Source: Baffinella frigidus (Eukaryota > Cryptophyceae > Cryptomonadales > Baffinellaceae). From it: a DNA stretch of 14,365 nucleotides. The first letter of the stretch is position 1, and every line of letters begins with the position of its first letter. A program made the position numbers and the translations under genes. Under the pieces are notes generated by a model. That model ran no database searches and was not told where the DNA came from. It worked only from the letters and a program-made list of their open reading frames with translations. Positions 1 to 5,786 of this stretch are shown here, piece by piece. The DNA is taken from assembly GCA_026770585.1 (NCBI GenBank), contig MU646316.1:1102415-1116779 (forward strand), given 5' to 3'.

Positions 1-77
1 AAACCCCAAACCCCAAACCCCAAACCCCAAACCCCAAACCCCAAACCCCAAACCCCAAACCCCAAACCCCAAACCCT
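1..77 (+). repeat. Telomeric heptamer tract (TTTGGGG type)
   Basis: Ten uninterrupted AAACCCC units occupy 1-70, followed by one AAACCCT unit (71-77) and a degenerate AAACCTC. The C-rich strand reads 5' to 3' inward, which is the orientation expected for a left chromosome end. The adjoining AAACCCT is the complement of the TTTAGGG telomere repeat common in plants and many algae, so TTTGGGG may be a variant or the main repeat of this organism. Confidence 0.9.
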
Positions 78-388
78 AAACCTCATTCTCTAAACCGTAT
101 CACTAAACCCTAGCGTGTAGGGTGTAAGGTGTAAAGTGTAGGGGCTAGGATTCATCTAAACACTACACCCTAAACTCCACGCCCTACACCCTACTCCCTA
201 TACCCGACACCCTACGCCCTACGCCCTACACCCTACATGCCAAATCCTAGACCCTACACCTTACACCCTACACCCTAAACCCTACACCCTACACCCTACA
301 CCCTACACCCTACACCCTACACCCTACACCATGCACCATACACCCGAAACCCGGAACCCTACACCAACGAATCCTCTCCCCGCCCACT
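78..388. repeat. Degenerate subtelomeric heptamer repeats (CCCTACA family)
   Basis: About 300 bp of imperfect 7-mers related to CCCTAAA and CCCTACA. A regular CCCTACA run lies at about 257-331. At 113-146 the same motif appears in the opposite orientation (GTGTAGGGTGTAAGG), so the tract switches strand once and can fold back on the following CCCTACA units. Open frames here are by-products of the repeat. The tract ends where the first A element begins at 389. Confidence 0.85.
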
Positions 389-598
389 CCACTCGAGGCT
401 GGAAGATGGAGTATTTCAAACGTGGGATTGTTAAATTTAGTACCAGTCACGGGCAGGCTTGGTCACGTTACTGGGGGAATTCCTCCAGTAACGTGACCAA
501 ACGCGACATTTTTGTGAAAATTACTACACAGCGGTCCACTTGTAAAGGACTTGTAAAGTTAAAACTTTTAAAATAGTCACATTTCTAGCCTCGAGTGG
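389..598 (+). mobile_element. Palindromic MITE-like element A1
   Basis: A 210-bp element bounded by inverted ends CCACTCGAGGCT (389-400) and AGCCTCGAGTGG (587-598). Its centre (459-500) is a 42-bp near-perfect palindrome with one mismatched pair; the outer part of each arm is TTGGTCACGT and the innermost bases are GGAATTCC. A second copy lies inverted at 802-1011. No coding frame is shared by the two copies, so this looks like a non-autonomous fold-back element. The target-site duplication is not clear. Confidence 0.8.
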
Positions 599-801
599 CT
601 GCTGCAGAGCCTCTGCGCGGGAGGGGATTCAGGGTTTAGAACATCCCAAAGGGAGCACAGCTTCCGCTGGTGGAGCCATTTATGCTGTTTTAAGCCTTGG
701 TTTGATGCCTAACATAGTATTCCTGGCTTATCTTAACCTTATCGTAAGGCTAAGATATCAAAGAGTGTCAAATCTCTAAACCCTGGACCTGATCCTGCGT
801 A
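599..801. other. Spacer between the inverted A elements
   Basis: About 200 bp with no coding frame or known repeat. It holds a hairpin at 730-756 with 12-bp arms (ATCTTAACCTTA, one mismatch) and a TCG loop. The A elements on each side make the whole 389-1011 block a large inverted repeat with 210-bp arms, so the spacer could be cargo of a composite fold-back unit. Confidence 0.4.
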
Positions 802-1011
802 CCACTCGAGGCTAGAAGTGTGACTATCTTAAAGTTTTAACTTTACAAGTCCTTTACAAGTGGACCGCTGTGTAGTAATTTTCACACAAATAGGGTCGTT
901 TGGTCACGTATCTCGGGTTATAACCCGAGATACGTGACCAAGCCTGCCCGTGACTGGTACTAAATGTAACAACCCCACATTTAAAATGGTCCCACTTCCA
1001 GCCTCGAGTGG
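802..1011 (-). mobile_element. Palindromic MITE-like element A2 (inverted copy)
   Basis: Same length (210 bp) and ends as A1, in the opposite orientation. Flanks of the core match A1 closely, for example the blocks containing ACTACACAGCGGTCC and GTACCAGTCACGGG. The core (900-941) is a perfect 42-bp palindrome that shares the outer TTGGTCACGT with A1, but its inner half is ATCTCGGGTTA in place of TACTGGGGGAA. Confidence 0.8.
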
Positions 1012-1072
1012 TAGCTCCACCAAGCCCTGCCAACATCCTTTTTATCGTGGCGAATTGGTACCAGAGGGTCCC

Positions 1073-1177
1073 TATCCCTTAAGTGGCGAGGCGGTCAAAG
1101 TTGACCGCCAAAAGGTCCTAGGCTGGTCCTAGGGCCCTACGGTAGGGCGAATGCGCCTACTCGCCACTTAAGGGATA
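1073..1177 (+). mobile_element. Palindromic MITE B1
   Basis: A 105-bp element whose inverted ends TATCCCTTAAGTGGCGAG and CTCGCCACTTAAGGGATA match perfectly. Reading inward from the left it contains a perfect hairpin GGCGGTCAAAGTTGACCGCC (1090-1109), then CCTAGG motifs, then the core GCCCTACGGTAGGGC. It has no coding potential. The hairpin sequence is private to this copy. Confidence 0.85.
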
Positions 1178-1229
1178 TAGCCAGCAACCCTTCGGGTGAA
1201 AACCGGGGGCTCGTCAACCTGTCTAAGTG

Positions 1230-1346
1230 CAGGGGTATCTCGCTCATAAGAAAGCGCACCCCCCCTAGGACCACCACAGGGCCCTAGGCATAGACCTACT
1301 GTAGGGTCCTAGGGGGGGGCAGTTTCCCATGAGCGAGGTACCCCTG
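1230..1346 (+). mobile_element. Palindromic MITE C1
   Basis: A 117-bp element with inverted ends CAGGGGTATCTCGCTCAT and ATGAGCGAGGTACCCCTG. An inner stem pairs a C-run plus CCTAGGACC with GGTCCTAGG plus a G-run, and the loop side holds CCTACTGTAGGG. The CAGG start, the internal CTCG and the TA next to the ends in most copies resemble pogo/Tigger-type Tc1/mariner MITEs. That assignment rests on end similarity only. Confidence 0.8.
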
Positions 1347-1425
1347 TAGTTGACTTGCGAGGTGTTGCGTGTTCGGCACACAGCAGCGGTTGCCATGGGG
1401 CAACACTTCTGGCAGGCAGCGCCTA

Positions 1426-1526
1426 CGGGTGTTCCTCGCTCATAACAAAGTGCCCCCCCCCCCCCCTAGGACCACCTACTGTAGGGTCCTAGGGGGGGGC
1501 AGTTTCTTATGAGCGAGGTACCCATG
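1426..1526 (+). mobile_element. Palindromic MITE C2, degraded left end
   Basis: A C-family copy with left end CGGGTGTTCCTCGCTCAT and right end ATGAGCGAGGTACCCATG. The left C-run has grown to 14 bases (1453-1466) while the right G-run has about 8, suggesting slippage. The core CCTACTGTAGGGTCCTAGG is kept. It lies next to C3 with a stray inverted end between them. Confidence 0.75.
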
Positions 1527-1543
1527 TACTTATGAGCGAGGTA

Positions 1544-1660
1544 CAGGGGTACCTCGCTCATAAAAAAGCGCACCCCCCCTAGGACCAGCATAGGGTGCTA
1601 GGCATAGGCCTACTGTAGGGTCCTAGGGGGGGGCATTTTCTTATGAGCGAGGTACCCCTG
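1544..1660 (+). mobile_element. Palindromic MITE C3 with an extra inverted end on its left
   Basis: A 117-bp C element bordered by TA on both sides. Just before it, at 1530-1544, lies a lone right end (TTATGAGCGAGGTAC). This runs head to head into the C3 left end, giving a palindrome with 15-bp arms and a 4-base AGGG loop at 1530-1563. The lone end looks like the remains of another C copy lost by deletion through the shared GTAC. Confidence 0.8.
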
Positions 1661-1701
1661 TACTTGAGAGTTTTCCAGGTGGAGCGCGCTGAAAGACTGA
1701 T

Positions 1702-1753
1702 GGTGGATCCGCGCGGTGTGCGTATCTGGTGGATCCGCGCGCTGTGGGTATCG
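1702..1753 (+). repeat. Two-copy 26-bp tandem repeat
   Basis: Units at 1702-1727 and 1728-1753 both start GGTGGATCCGCGCG and end GGTATC or CGTATC, differing at a few bases. They sit between C3 and the duplicated coding fragments, with no reading frame of note. Confidence 0.7.
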
Positions 1754-1860
1754 AGGCTCTCAGGGCACCCCAGGATGCGCGGTTCTGAGGACTCCAAAGT
1801 AGATTAACTTACGACTGGGGAAATGGCTCCAAGCCATGACACGTCCCCTCGTTCGTTGGA

Positions 1861-1894
1861 TCGCAGATGGCTACTCCGCACACCTCGCGGGCGG
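1861..1894 (+). pseudogene. Duplicate exon fragment (upstream copy)
   Basis: The 34-bp stretch TCGCAGATGGCTACTCCGCA and onward recurs at 2020-2053 with one difference, encoding the same peptide piece DGYSAHLAGG. Here it leads out of frame with the downstream tail. Each copy is preceded by a CAG that could be a splice acceptor, so a duplicated exon start is plausible. Confidence 0.5.
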
Positions 1895-1946
1895 CAGCGG
1901 GACGGAGAACGATCTGACGTGCTTACGATGACGCGTTCTTCGGCAT

Positions 1947-2141
1947 TTGTCAGGATCGGCAGCGGCCAATTGTAAAAAGGCCAATTGTAGCCTCGTGTGG
2001 CTGATAGTGGATGCGCGGGTCGCAGACGGCTACTCCGCACACCTCGCGGGCGGCGGGAAGGAGGAGGAGGACGTCGACCCGGAGATCGCCGCCATTCTCG
2101 CGCGCACCCAGGCCATGATGGACCAGGTTGATGCCAAGTAG
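1947..2141 (+). CDS. Hypothetical protein C-terminus (candidate terminal exon)
   Basis: An open frame of 64 codons ends at TAG 2139-2141. Only the second half looks coding: from about codon 26, DGYSAHLAGGGKEEEDVDPE runs into an Ala-rich amphipathic stretch (IAAILARTQAMMDQVDAK) with many G/C-ending codons. The first half is low-complexity and includes two GGCCAATTGTA repeats (1965 and 1979), so the ATG at 1947 is unlikely to be the true start. A splice acceptor at the CAG near 2020 is a better guess. The family is not recognised. The end of this frame is copied three more times downstream (2241, 2383, 2644), and a B element begins 3 bases after the stop. It may be the surviving 3' end of a gene broken up by subtelomeric rearrangement. 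Confidence 0.35.
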   Translation: MSGSAAANCKKANCSLVWLIVDARVADGYSAHLAGGGKEEEDVDPEIAAILARTQAMMDQVDAK

Positions 2142-2144
2142 GTA

Positions 2145-2239
2145 TATCCCTTAAGTGGCGAGGGGGTCTTAAAGGACCCCCTACAGGTCCTAGGCAGGTC
2201 CTAGGGCCCTACGGTAGGGCGTATGCGCATACTCGCCAC
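2145..2239 (+). mobile_element. Palindromic MITE B2, right end truncated
   Basis: Starts with the intact B end TATCCCTTAAGTGGCGA and carries the hairpin GGGGGTCTTAAAGGACCCCC (2162-2181) and the core CCCTACGGTAGGG. It stops after CTCGCCAC, where a copy of the protein-tail fragment takes over, so the outermost right end (TTAAGGGATA) is missing. Confidence 0.8.
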
Positions 2240-2240
2240 G

Positions 2241-2272
2241 CGCGCACCCAGGGCATGAATGATGCCCAGTAG
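2241..2272 (+). pseudogene. Protein-tail fragment, copy 3
   Basis: A shortened, rearranged copy of the end of the 1947-2141 frame: CGCGCACCCAGG, an ATGATGCCCAGTAG ending and the same TAG. It sits directly at the break in element B2 and is followed by a reversed B element. Confidence 0.5.
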
Positions 2273-2355
2273 GATCATACGCCCTACGGTAGGGCCTTAG
2301 GACCTGCCTCGGGCGAGTTAGGGTGAATAGTCACCCTATGGGCACTTGAGGCATA
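2273..2355 (-). mobile_element. Partial MITE B3 (reverse)
   Basis: On the minus strand it starts with a variant B end (TATGCCTCAAGTGCCCAT), then the hairpin AGGGTGACTATTCACCCT (plus-strand 2320-2337), then CCTACCGTAGGGCGTATGA. The other end is missing. The GTGCCCAT end and this hairpin type match B4 at 2724 rather than B1 or B2. Confidence 0.7.
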
Positions 2356-2382
2356 CCTACATGTACGTGGCATCCATCTGGT

Positions 2383-2418
2383 ACCCAGGCCATGAAGGAC
2401 CAGGTGGGTGCCAAGTAG
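2383..2418 (+). pseudogene. Protein-tail fragment, copy 4
   Basis: ACCCAGGCCATGAAGGACCA followed by GGTGGGTGCCAAGTAG matches the last 12 or so codons of the 1947-2141 frame with a few changes and keeps the TAG. It is isolated between B3 and the C4 array, with no upstream exon. Confidence 0.5.
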
Positions 2419-2433
2419 GGATCGGTAGGCTCG

Positions 2434-2643
2434 TACAGGGGAACCTCGCTCATAAGAAACCGCCCCCCCCTACAGGGGTACCTCGCTCATAAGAAACCGC
2501 TCCCCCCTACAGGGGTACCTCGCTCATAAGAAACCACCGCCCCCTAGGACCCTACAGTAGGCCTATGCCTAGGGCCCTAAGGTGGTCCTGGGGGGGAGTG
2601 CAGTTTCTTATGAGCAAGGTACCCCCCTAGGACCCTACAGTAG
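2434..2643 (+). mobile_element. MITE C4 with tandemly amplified left ends
   Basis: Two 37-bp units (2434-2470, 2471-2507) each consist of TACAGGGG(T/A)ACCTCGC plus CATAAGAAACCGC and a C-run. They precede a complete C element starting at 2510 and ending near 2624. After the right end a second CCTAGGACCCTACAGTAGG (about 2626-2644) repeats the inner part. The joins fall in C-runs, so replication slippage or template switching between arms is likely. Confidence 0.75.
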
Positions 2644-2720
2644 GACGTTGACCCGGAGATCGCCGCCATTGTTGCGCGCACCCAGGCCATGATGGACCTT
2701 GGTAGGTGGATGCCAAGAAG
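2644..2720 (+). pseudogene. Protein-tail fragment, copy 2
   Basis: GACGTTGACCCGGAGATCGC onward copies 2070-2143 for about 75 bp, with synonymous or mild changes for DVDPEIAAI-ARTQAMMD. A small insertion (TTGGTAGG) then breaks the frame and the TAG becomes AAG. As in copy 1, GGTA and a B element follow at once, so a tail-plus-B unit was duplicated about 577 bp downstream. Confidence 0.6.
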
Positions 2721-2723
2721 GTA

Positions 2724-2832
2724 TATCCCGCAAGTGCCCATAGGGTCACTTTTCACCCTGACTCGCCCTAGGCAGGTCCTAGCTAGGGCCCCTACCGTAG
2801 GGCGCAGGAGCCTACTGGCCACTGAAGGGATA
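2724..2832 (+). mobile_element. Palindromic MITE B4 (variant ends)
   Basis: A 109-bp B element with left end TATCCCGCAAGTGCCCAT and right end TGGCCACTGAAGGGATA, so its ends match less well than those of B1. The slot hairpin is AGGGTCACTTTTCACCCT (2742-2759, one mismatched pair) and the core is CCCCTACCGTAGGGC. Confidence 0.8.
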
Positions 2833-2846
2833 TCGGTGGGCTCATA

Positions 2847-2965
2847 CAGGGGCACCTCGCTCATAAGAAACCGCCCCCCCCCCCTAGGACCACCATAGGG
2901 CCCTAGGCATAGCCCTACTGTAGGGTCCTAGGAGGGGTTGGTTTCTTGTGAGCGAGGTACCCCTG
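2847..2965 (+). mobile_element. Palindromic MITE C5
   Basis: A complete 119-bp C element between TA dinucleotides, with left end CAGGGGCACCTCGCTCATAAG and right end GAGCGAGGTACCCCTG. It has a long left C-run and a core CCTACTGTAGGGTCCTAGG. Confidence 0.85.
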
Positions 2966-3095
2966 TACACCCTTAACAAATGCATCATATGGACGTGTGT
3001 ATCACTCAACTCAAGGCCCGAGGGCCTCCTTAGGACCTGTGTCGAGAGTAATAAAGAAGAAGAGGGAGAAGAAGCAGAGAAGGTGGAGTGGAGTG
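2966..3095. other. Unassigned spacer
   Basis: No gene is visible. It contains a short palindrome AGGCCCGAGGGCCT and an AATAAA (3050-3055) followed by a purine-rich stretch, without an upstream gene that would use it as a polyadenylation signal. Confidence 0.3.
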
Positions 3096-3201
3096 GTGCA
3101 CCGGGGGGCCTGACGTGATCCAAAAGGAAGCATGCCTTTTCTGCAAAACCAGTTCCAGTGTACGCCTATGGTCGGGGTTGAAAGAACCTGGAGGACCTAA
3201 A
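3096..3201 (+). mobile_element. Dispersed repeat E1
   Basis: One of seven copies of a roughly 120-bp repeat. In this orientation it reads GGTGCACCGGGGGGCCTGAC, then a GGAAGCATGCC block, CCTATGG and finally GGAGGACCTAAA. The frame CTGGPDVIQKEACLF through GPK is open across the copy. It lacks the outer CTGCCGCGATCC seen in E6. Confidence 0.65.
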
Positions 3202-3341
3202 ATGGAGCATTCACTGGGGTCTCACGAGAGTCTCCTCAGTTTCGTGGAACGTGTCGCAAGTGAACCGTTCTGAGTGTCTGCCTGCCAGTGTGCCTCTGAG
3301 GGTTTGGCGACACCCGCCTTGGGACGACTCGGTGCATGTAT

Positions 3342-3395
3342 TGTGAGCCTCGGTCGGACAGGTGATGAGCCTCGATGGTCCGACCGAGGCTCACA
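3342..3395. repeat. Perfect 18-bp inverted repeat (strong hairpin)
   Basis: TGTGAGCCTCGGTCGGAC (3342-3359) pairs perfectly with 3378-3395 across an 18-base loop that itself contains GAGCCTCG. It is isolated from the named families. It could be a small fold-back element or a transcribed hairpin; nothing shows which. Confidence 0.75.
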
Positions 3396-3397
3396 TG

Positions 3398-3491
3398 TAT
3401 GGGCGTGTGTGCAAACGCGCTGTGCTTCGCGACCCAGTTTCTGAGCAGGAACCTCAATCTAGAAAGAGGGCATCTGCACTCTGCAGGGGTA
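3398..3491 (+). repeat. Segmental repeat J, copy 1
   Basis: GGGCGTGTGTGCAAACGCGC through a CTCTGCAGGGGTA ending recurs with divergence at 4509-4607 and in part at 4788-4838. Shared landmarks are a GACCCAGTTTCTGAGCAGGA-like block, AATCTAG and CATCTGCACTCTGCAGGGGTA. Reading frames differ between copies, so it does not behave as coding. Its last bases (GCAGGGGTA) abut the P element. Confidence 0.6.
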
Positions 3492-3524
3492 CAGGGATAC
3501 AGGCCTTACTCGATTACAAGGTCA

Positions 3525-3660
3525 CACAATACAAGGTCACACACTGGACACTCCGATGTGGACCTTAATTATTTAAGGTCCGCACACTGACTGCTTTTTT
3601 GTGGACCTTAAATGTAAGGTCACACACACTGACTGCTTTTCGGGTGTGACCTTACAACAG
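3525..3660. repeat. Left subterminal array of element P
   Basis: Several AAGGTC(C/A)CACA motifs face TGTGGACCTT motifs, spaced by CACTGACTGCTTTT. Each pair forms a small imperfect hairpin. Arrays like this inside transposon ends often bind the transposase; here that role is inferred. Confidence 0.6.
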
Positions 3661-3781
3661 CGAAAAAAAAATTGTCTTTAGAGTGCTTACCCCCCCGGAG
3701 AATGGAGCTGGCGAATTTTCGGGTCGAAAAAAATGTCAACATTTCCCAGGAAAAACTGGGTTCCCGAGTGGTGCAAGTTGA

Positions 3782-4105
3782 AAAAATTCATGTACATATA
3801 CTGTATTCAGTGCAACCCCCAATAAAAAAATCCAAAATCACCGGGACTCGCCGTACAAACAGCTCCTCGAATTAGAGGGGAAGGACTCGGGAGTCGAGGA
3901 TGGGTCCGTTCGGGCTCTCGAGGACGACTCAGATGACGAGCCGGAGGACGCTAGGGAGTACCTAGACTTCGCTAACTTGCCAGAACCTGACGAGCTCTCG
4001 TCGGATGAGGAAGGTGGTGGTGAAGAGGGGGGCGAGGAGGAGAGCGAGGATTCAGAGGAAGATGTTCCTCTTAATCAGAGGAAGAAGAAGGTTGCACGGG
4101 TCTAA
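3782..4105 (+). CDS. Acidic protein tail inside P (possible transposase C-terminus)
   Basis: A frame of 107 codons runs from just after TGA (3779-3781) to TAA (4103-4105) and has no ATG, so it is an exon or fragment. TGTATTCAG at 3802-3810 is a plausible splice acceptor. The protein is strongly acidic: DSGVEDGSVRALEDDSDDEP, then DELSSDEEGGGEEGGEEESE, and it closes with a basic RKKKVARV like a nuclear signal. The stop runs into TAATAAAGG, placing an AATAAA polyadenylation motif over the stop. Acidic tails are usual at the C-terminus of pogo/Tigger transposases, and the location inside a pogo-like element supports this. No DDE catalytic residues or DNA-binding domain remain, so the identity is an inference. 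Confidence 0.4.
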   Translation, partial: KNSCTYTVFSATPNKKIQNHRDSPYKQLLELEGKDSGVEDGSVRALEDDSDDEPEDAREYLDFANLPEPDELSSDEEGGGEEGGEEESEDSEEDVPLNQRKKKVARV

Positions 4106-4162
4106 TAAAGGACAGCCGAGCTGATCACGTGTCTTGGTTATACATGTAGATGTACTGAATTC

Positions 4163-4340
4163 AAGGTCCGCACACACTCGTCGTTCGCGAACCTTGCTGA
4201 ATTTAAGGTCATTTAAGGTCACACACTGACTGCTTTTCTGTGGACCTTAAATTTAAGGTCACACACACTGACTGCTTTCCTGTGGACCTTAAATTTAAAG
4301 TCACACACACTGACTGCTCAAAAGTGTGTGACCTTGTAAT
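4163..4340. repeat. Right subterminal array of element P
   Basis: About three units of 40-50 bp of the form AAGGTCACACACACTGACTG, then CTTTCCTGTGGACCTTAAAT, mirror the left array. The last unit runs into the right terminal inverted repeat. Confidence 0.65.
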
Positions 4341-4353
4341 CGAGTAAGCCCTG

Positions 4354-4485
4354 TAACTCGCTCATAAGAAAATGCCACCCCCTAGCTAGGACCCTACAGT
4401 AGGGCTATGCCTAGGGCCCCATGGTGGTCCTAGGGGGTGGGCGTTTCTTATGAGCGAGGTACCCCTGTACCTCGCTCAAAAGGAG
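4354..4485 (+). mobile_element. MITE C6, left end split by P, plus a second partial end
   Basis: The right half is a normal C element ending GAGCGAGGTACCCCTG at 4467. The left end is only TAACTCGCTCATAAG, lacking CAGGGG, and this is exactly where P is inserted. The missing CAGGGGTA is on the far side of P at 3484-3491, so P appears to have inserted at the internal TA of the C end. At 4451-4478 the right end meets another partial left end head to head (12-bp arms, CCCT loop), the reverse complement of the junction at C3. Confidence 0.65.
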
Positions 4486-4508
4486 CCGCCGCCCCCCCCC
4501 CTGCCTGC

Positions 4509-4607
4509 ATTGGCGTGTGCGTTCGCCTCGTGAGTACCGACGCAGTGTCTGCGCAGGAACCTAAATCTAGCTAGAGAGAGGTCATCCGCACTCTGCAGGG
4601 GTACCGC
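4509..4607 (+). repeat. Segmental repeat J, copy 2
   Basis: A diverged copy of 3398-3491, with landmarks TTGGCGTGTGCG, CTGCGCAGGAACCTAAATCT and CGCACTCTGCAGGGGTACC. It contains stops in the frame open in copy 1, supporting a non-coding repeat. Confidence 0.55.
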
Positions 4608-4617
4608 GCTGAAAAGA

Positions 4618-4691
4618 TGTGAGGACCGGGTCCTGGCAACCTTGGAGCCCTTTTCCCCTGAGGCGGGCCCATCCAGGACCCGGTCCTCACA
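4618..4691. repeat. Fold-back element with 19-bp perfect arms
   Basis: TGTGAGGACCGGGTCCTGG (4618-4636) pairs perfectly with 4673-4691 around a 36-base loop. Each arm holds the nested near-palindrome GGACCGGGTCC. It is immediately followed by a GCC-rich run and repeat F1. Confidence 0.75.
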
Positions 4692-4712
4692 AAAGGAGCC
4701 GCCGCCGCCGCC

Positions 4713-4781
4713 CCTTTAGGTCCTTTGGGTTTTAATTTCGCCCAACATAGCCCAACGACACGCTCTTCCGTAGAAAGGAGC
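4713..4781 (-). repeat. Dispersed repeat F1 (diverged relative of E)
   Basis: TTTAGGTCCTTTGGGTTTTA then ATTTCGCCCAACATAGCCCA matches F2 at 13470-13540. On the minus strand it reads VVGLCWAKLKPKGPKG, which parallels GVRLCWELEEPKGPK of E repeats, so F and E look like diverged branches of one repeat. Confidence 0.55.
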
Positions 4782-4787
4782 CTGCAT

Positions 4788-5393
4788 TGGCGTGTGTGCA
4801 AACTCTCTGTGATCCGTGACCCAGTTTCAAGCACGCCAATGCACCCTCTCCAAACGGTGGGCTGCGGAGGTTTCGTTGGGGCTGGAATTCAGGGTGTTAC
4901 GTGACCAAATTGACCCAGAAAATCCTTCCAAGTTAATTGCCCCAAGGCAAGTTGACTTTTGTTGGAAGGTTCGCAGCCCATTGTGTGGGCTGTGCGACGC
5001 GTGCCGTTGCCGCTCCTGAGAAATCTATGTTGCTTCAAATGACGGGACACTAGGTTGCTTCCTTTTCTGAAGAGCCAACTTCTCCGGCCCCGGTTGACTA
5101 ATCCTGGCTCTTCAGCCAATGGCCTCAACGTCTGCCGAGGCGGGCCTATCCCCGGATAGTCCTCACAGGGACAGACATCGGAAATTGTTCCGCAAGGGTT
5201 GATGGTGCGAGCATTCACACGCGTGTGCCATGAATGCTTGCTCACCACGAGTCGGGGCTCAAGCAACATGCACACCTTTCCATGCAGCTGTGTTTGGCTG
5301 GTCGAGGCCTAACACGTTGCCTGACGTCTGCGGAAATGCTGTTGGGGGGGCAGGAACACAACAAAAAGCCGTTGCGAAACGTCGGTCCTTTCC
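4788..5393. other. Gene-poor stretch with partial repeat J and a short hairpin
   Basis: 4788-4838 is a third, partial J copy (GCGTGTGTGCAAAC to GACCCAGTTTC). An 11-bp inverted repeat CTGAAGAGCCA lies at 5067-5077 and 5105-5115. Open frames on both strands overlap, show no codon bias I can recognise and match no known family. I see no convincing gene here. Confidence 0.35.
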
Positions 5394-5497
5394 TATCCCT
5401 TAAGTGGTGGACGGGCGAATATTCGCCCTAACTTGCCCTTGGCAGATCCGAGGGCCCCACCGTAGGGCGTATGAGCCTACTCGCCACTCAAGGGATT
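5394..5497 (+). mobile_element. Palindromic MITE B5
   Basis: A B element with ends TATCCCTTAAGTGG and CGCCACTCAAGGGAT. Its slot hairpin GGGCGAATATTCGCCC (5413-5428) is a perfect 16-bp palindrome unlike that of any other copy. The core has decayed to CCCCACCGTAGGGCG. Confidence 0.8.
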
Positions 5498-5786
5498 CCC
5501 TCCGCATTTTTCGGTACGCTGACGCCGCGCGGTGCGCGGAACAGGCAAGATTCCCTCTCAACGCACCACAAGTCAGTCAGGCTGGGCGGGGAGTCCCACA
5601 ACCCTGCGAAGAGACACGTGACACCTCTCGTGTTTGTACAGCACGCTTTGTTGAAAGAGCGCGTAACGGCCAGCGCAGCGCCAACCGTGGCCCGTCTGCA
5701 GCACGAATCATGCCGAGGCCACAGAGGCCTCGGCACTCACCGTGCCACGCTCCCCGTGGGGCTCACAACGTGCGCATCCCCCCGAG
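5498..5786. other. GC-rich spacer with a 10-bp perfect hairpin
   Basis: No gene is supported. TGCCGAGGCC-ACAGA-GGCCTCGGCA (5711-5735) forms a perfect stem-loop about 60 bases downstream of the stop of the minus-strand gene copy, so it could lie in that transcript's 3' region. No AATAAA is seen on that strand close to the stop. Confidence 0.35.

Larger units (their letters stand above)
3500..4353 (+). mobile_element. Pogo/Tigger-like DNA transposon derivative P
   Basis: An 854-bp element with 28-bp terminal inverted repeats (3500-3527 and 4326-4353, one mismatch) that begin CAGGCCTTACTCGATTACAA and continue GGTCACAC. It is flanked by TA on both sides (3498-3499, 4354-4355). A CAG start, an internal CTCG and TA duplication are typical of pogo/Tigger members of the Tc1/mariner group. 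Subterminal arrays of AAGGTC and GACCTT units lie inside each end. The centre holds an acidic open frame ending at 4105. At this length it is probably an internally deleted, non-autonomous copy. Its ends are similar to those of C elements, and it has landed inside a C end (see C6). Confidence 0.7.

Noticed and set aside
1230-1660. C elements as introners (GT...AG inside both ends)
   Set aside because: GT at the left and AG at the right of the element occur because the ends are palindromic, but no copy sits in an identifiable coding frame, so splicing cannot be argued from this window.
1073-2965. CRISPR-like array of spaced palindromic repeats
   Set aside because: Units are 74-119 bp with terminal inverted repeats, irregular spacing, nesting and TA flanks, in a eukaryotic subtelomere. 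They are MITE-like elements.
3096-3201. E repeats as tRNA-derived SINEs
   Set aside because: No A-box or B-box promoter, tRNA-like fold or A-rich tail is visible, and E6 ends without poly-A.
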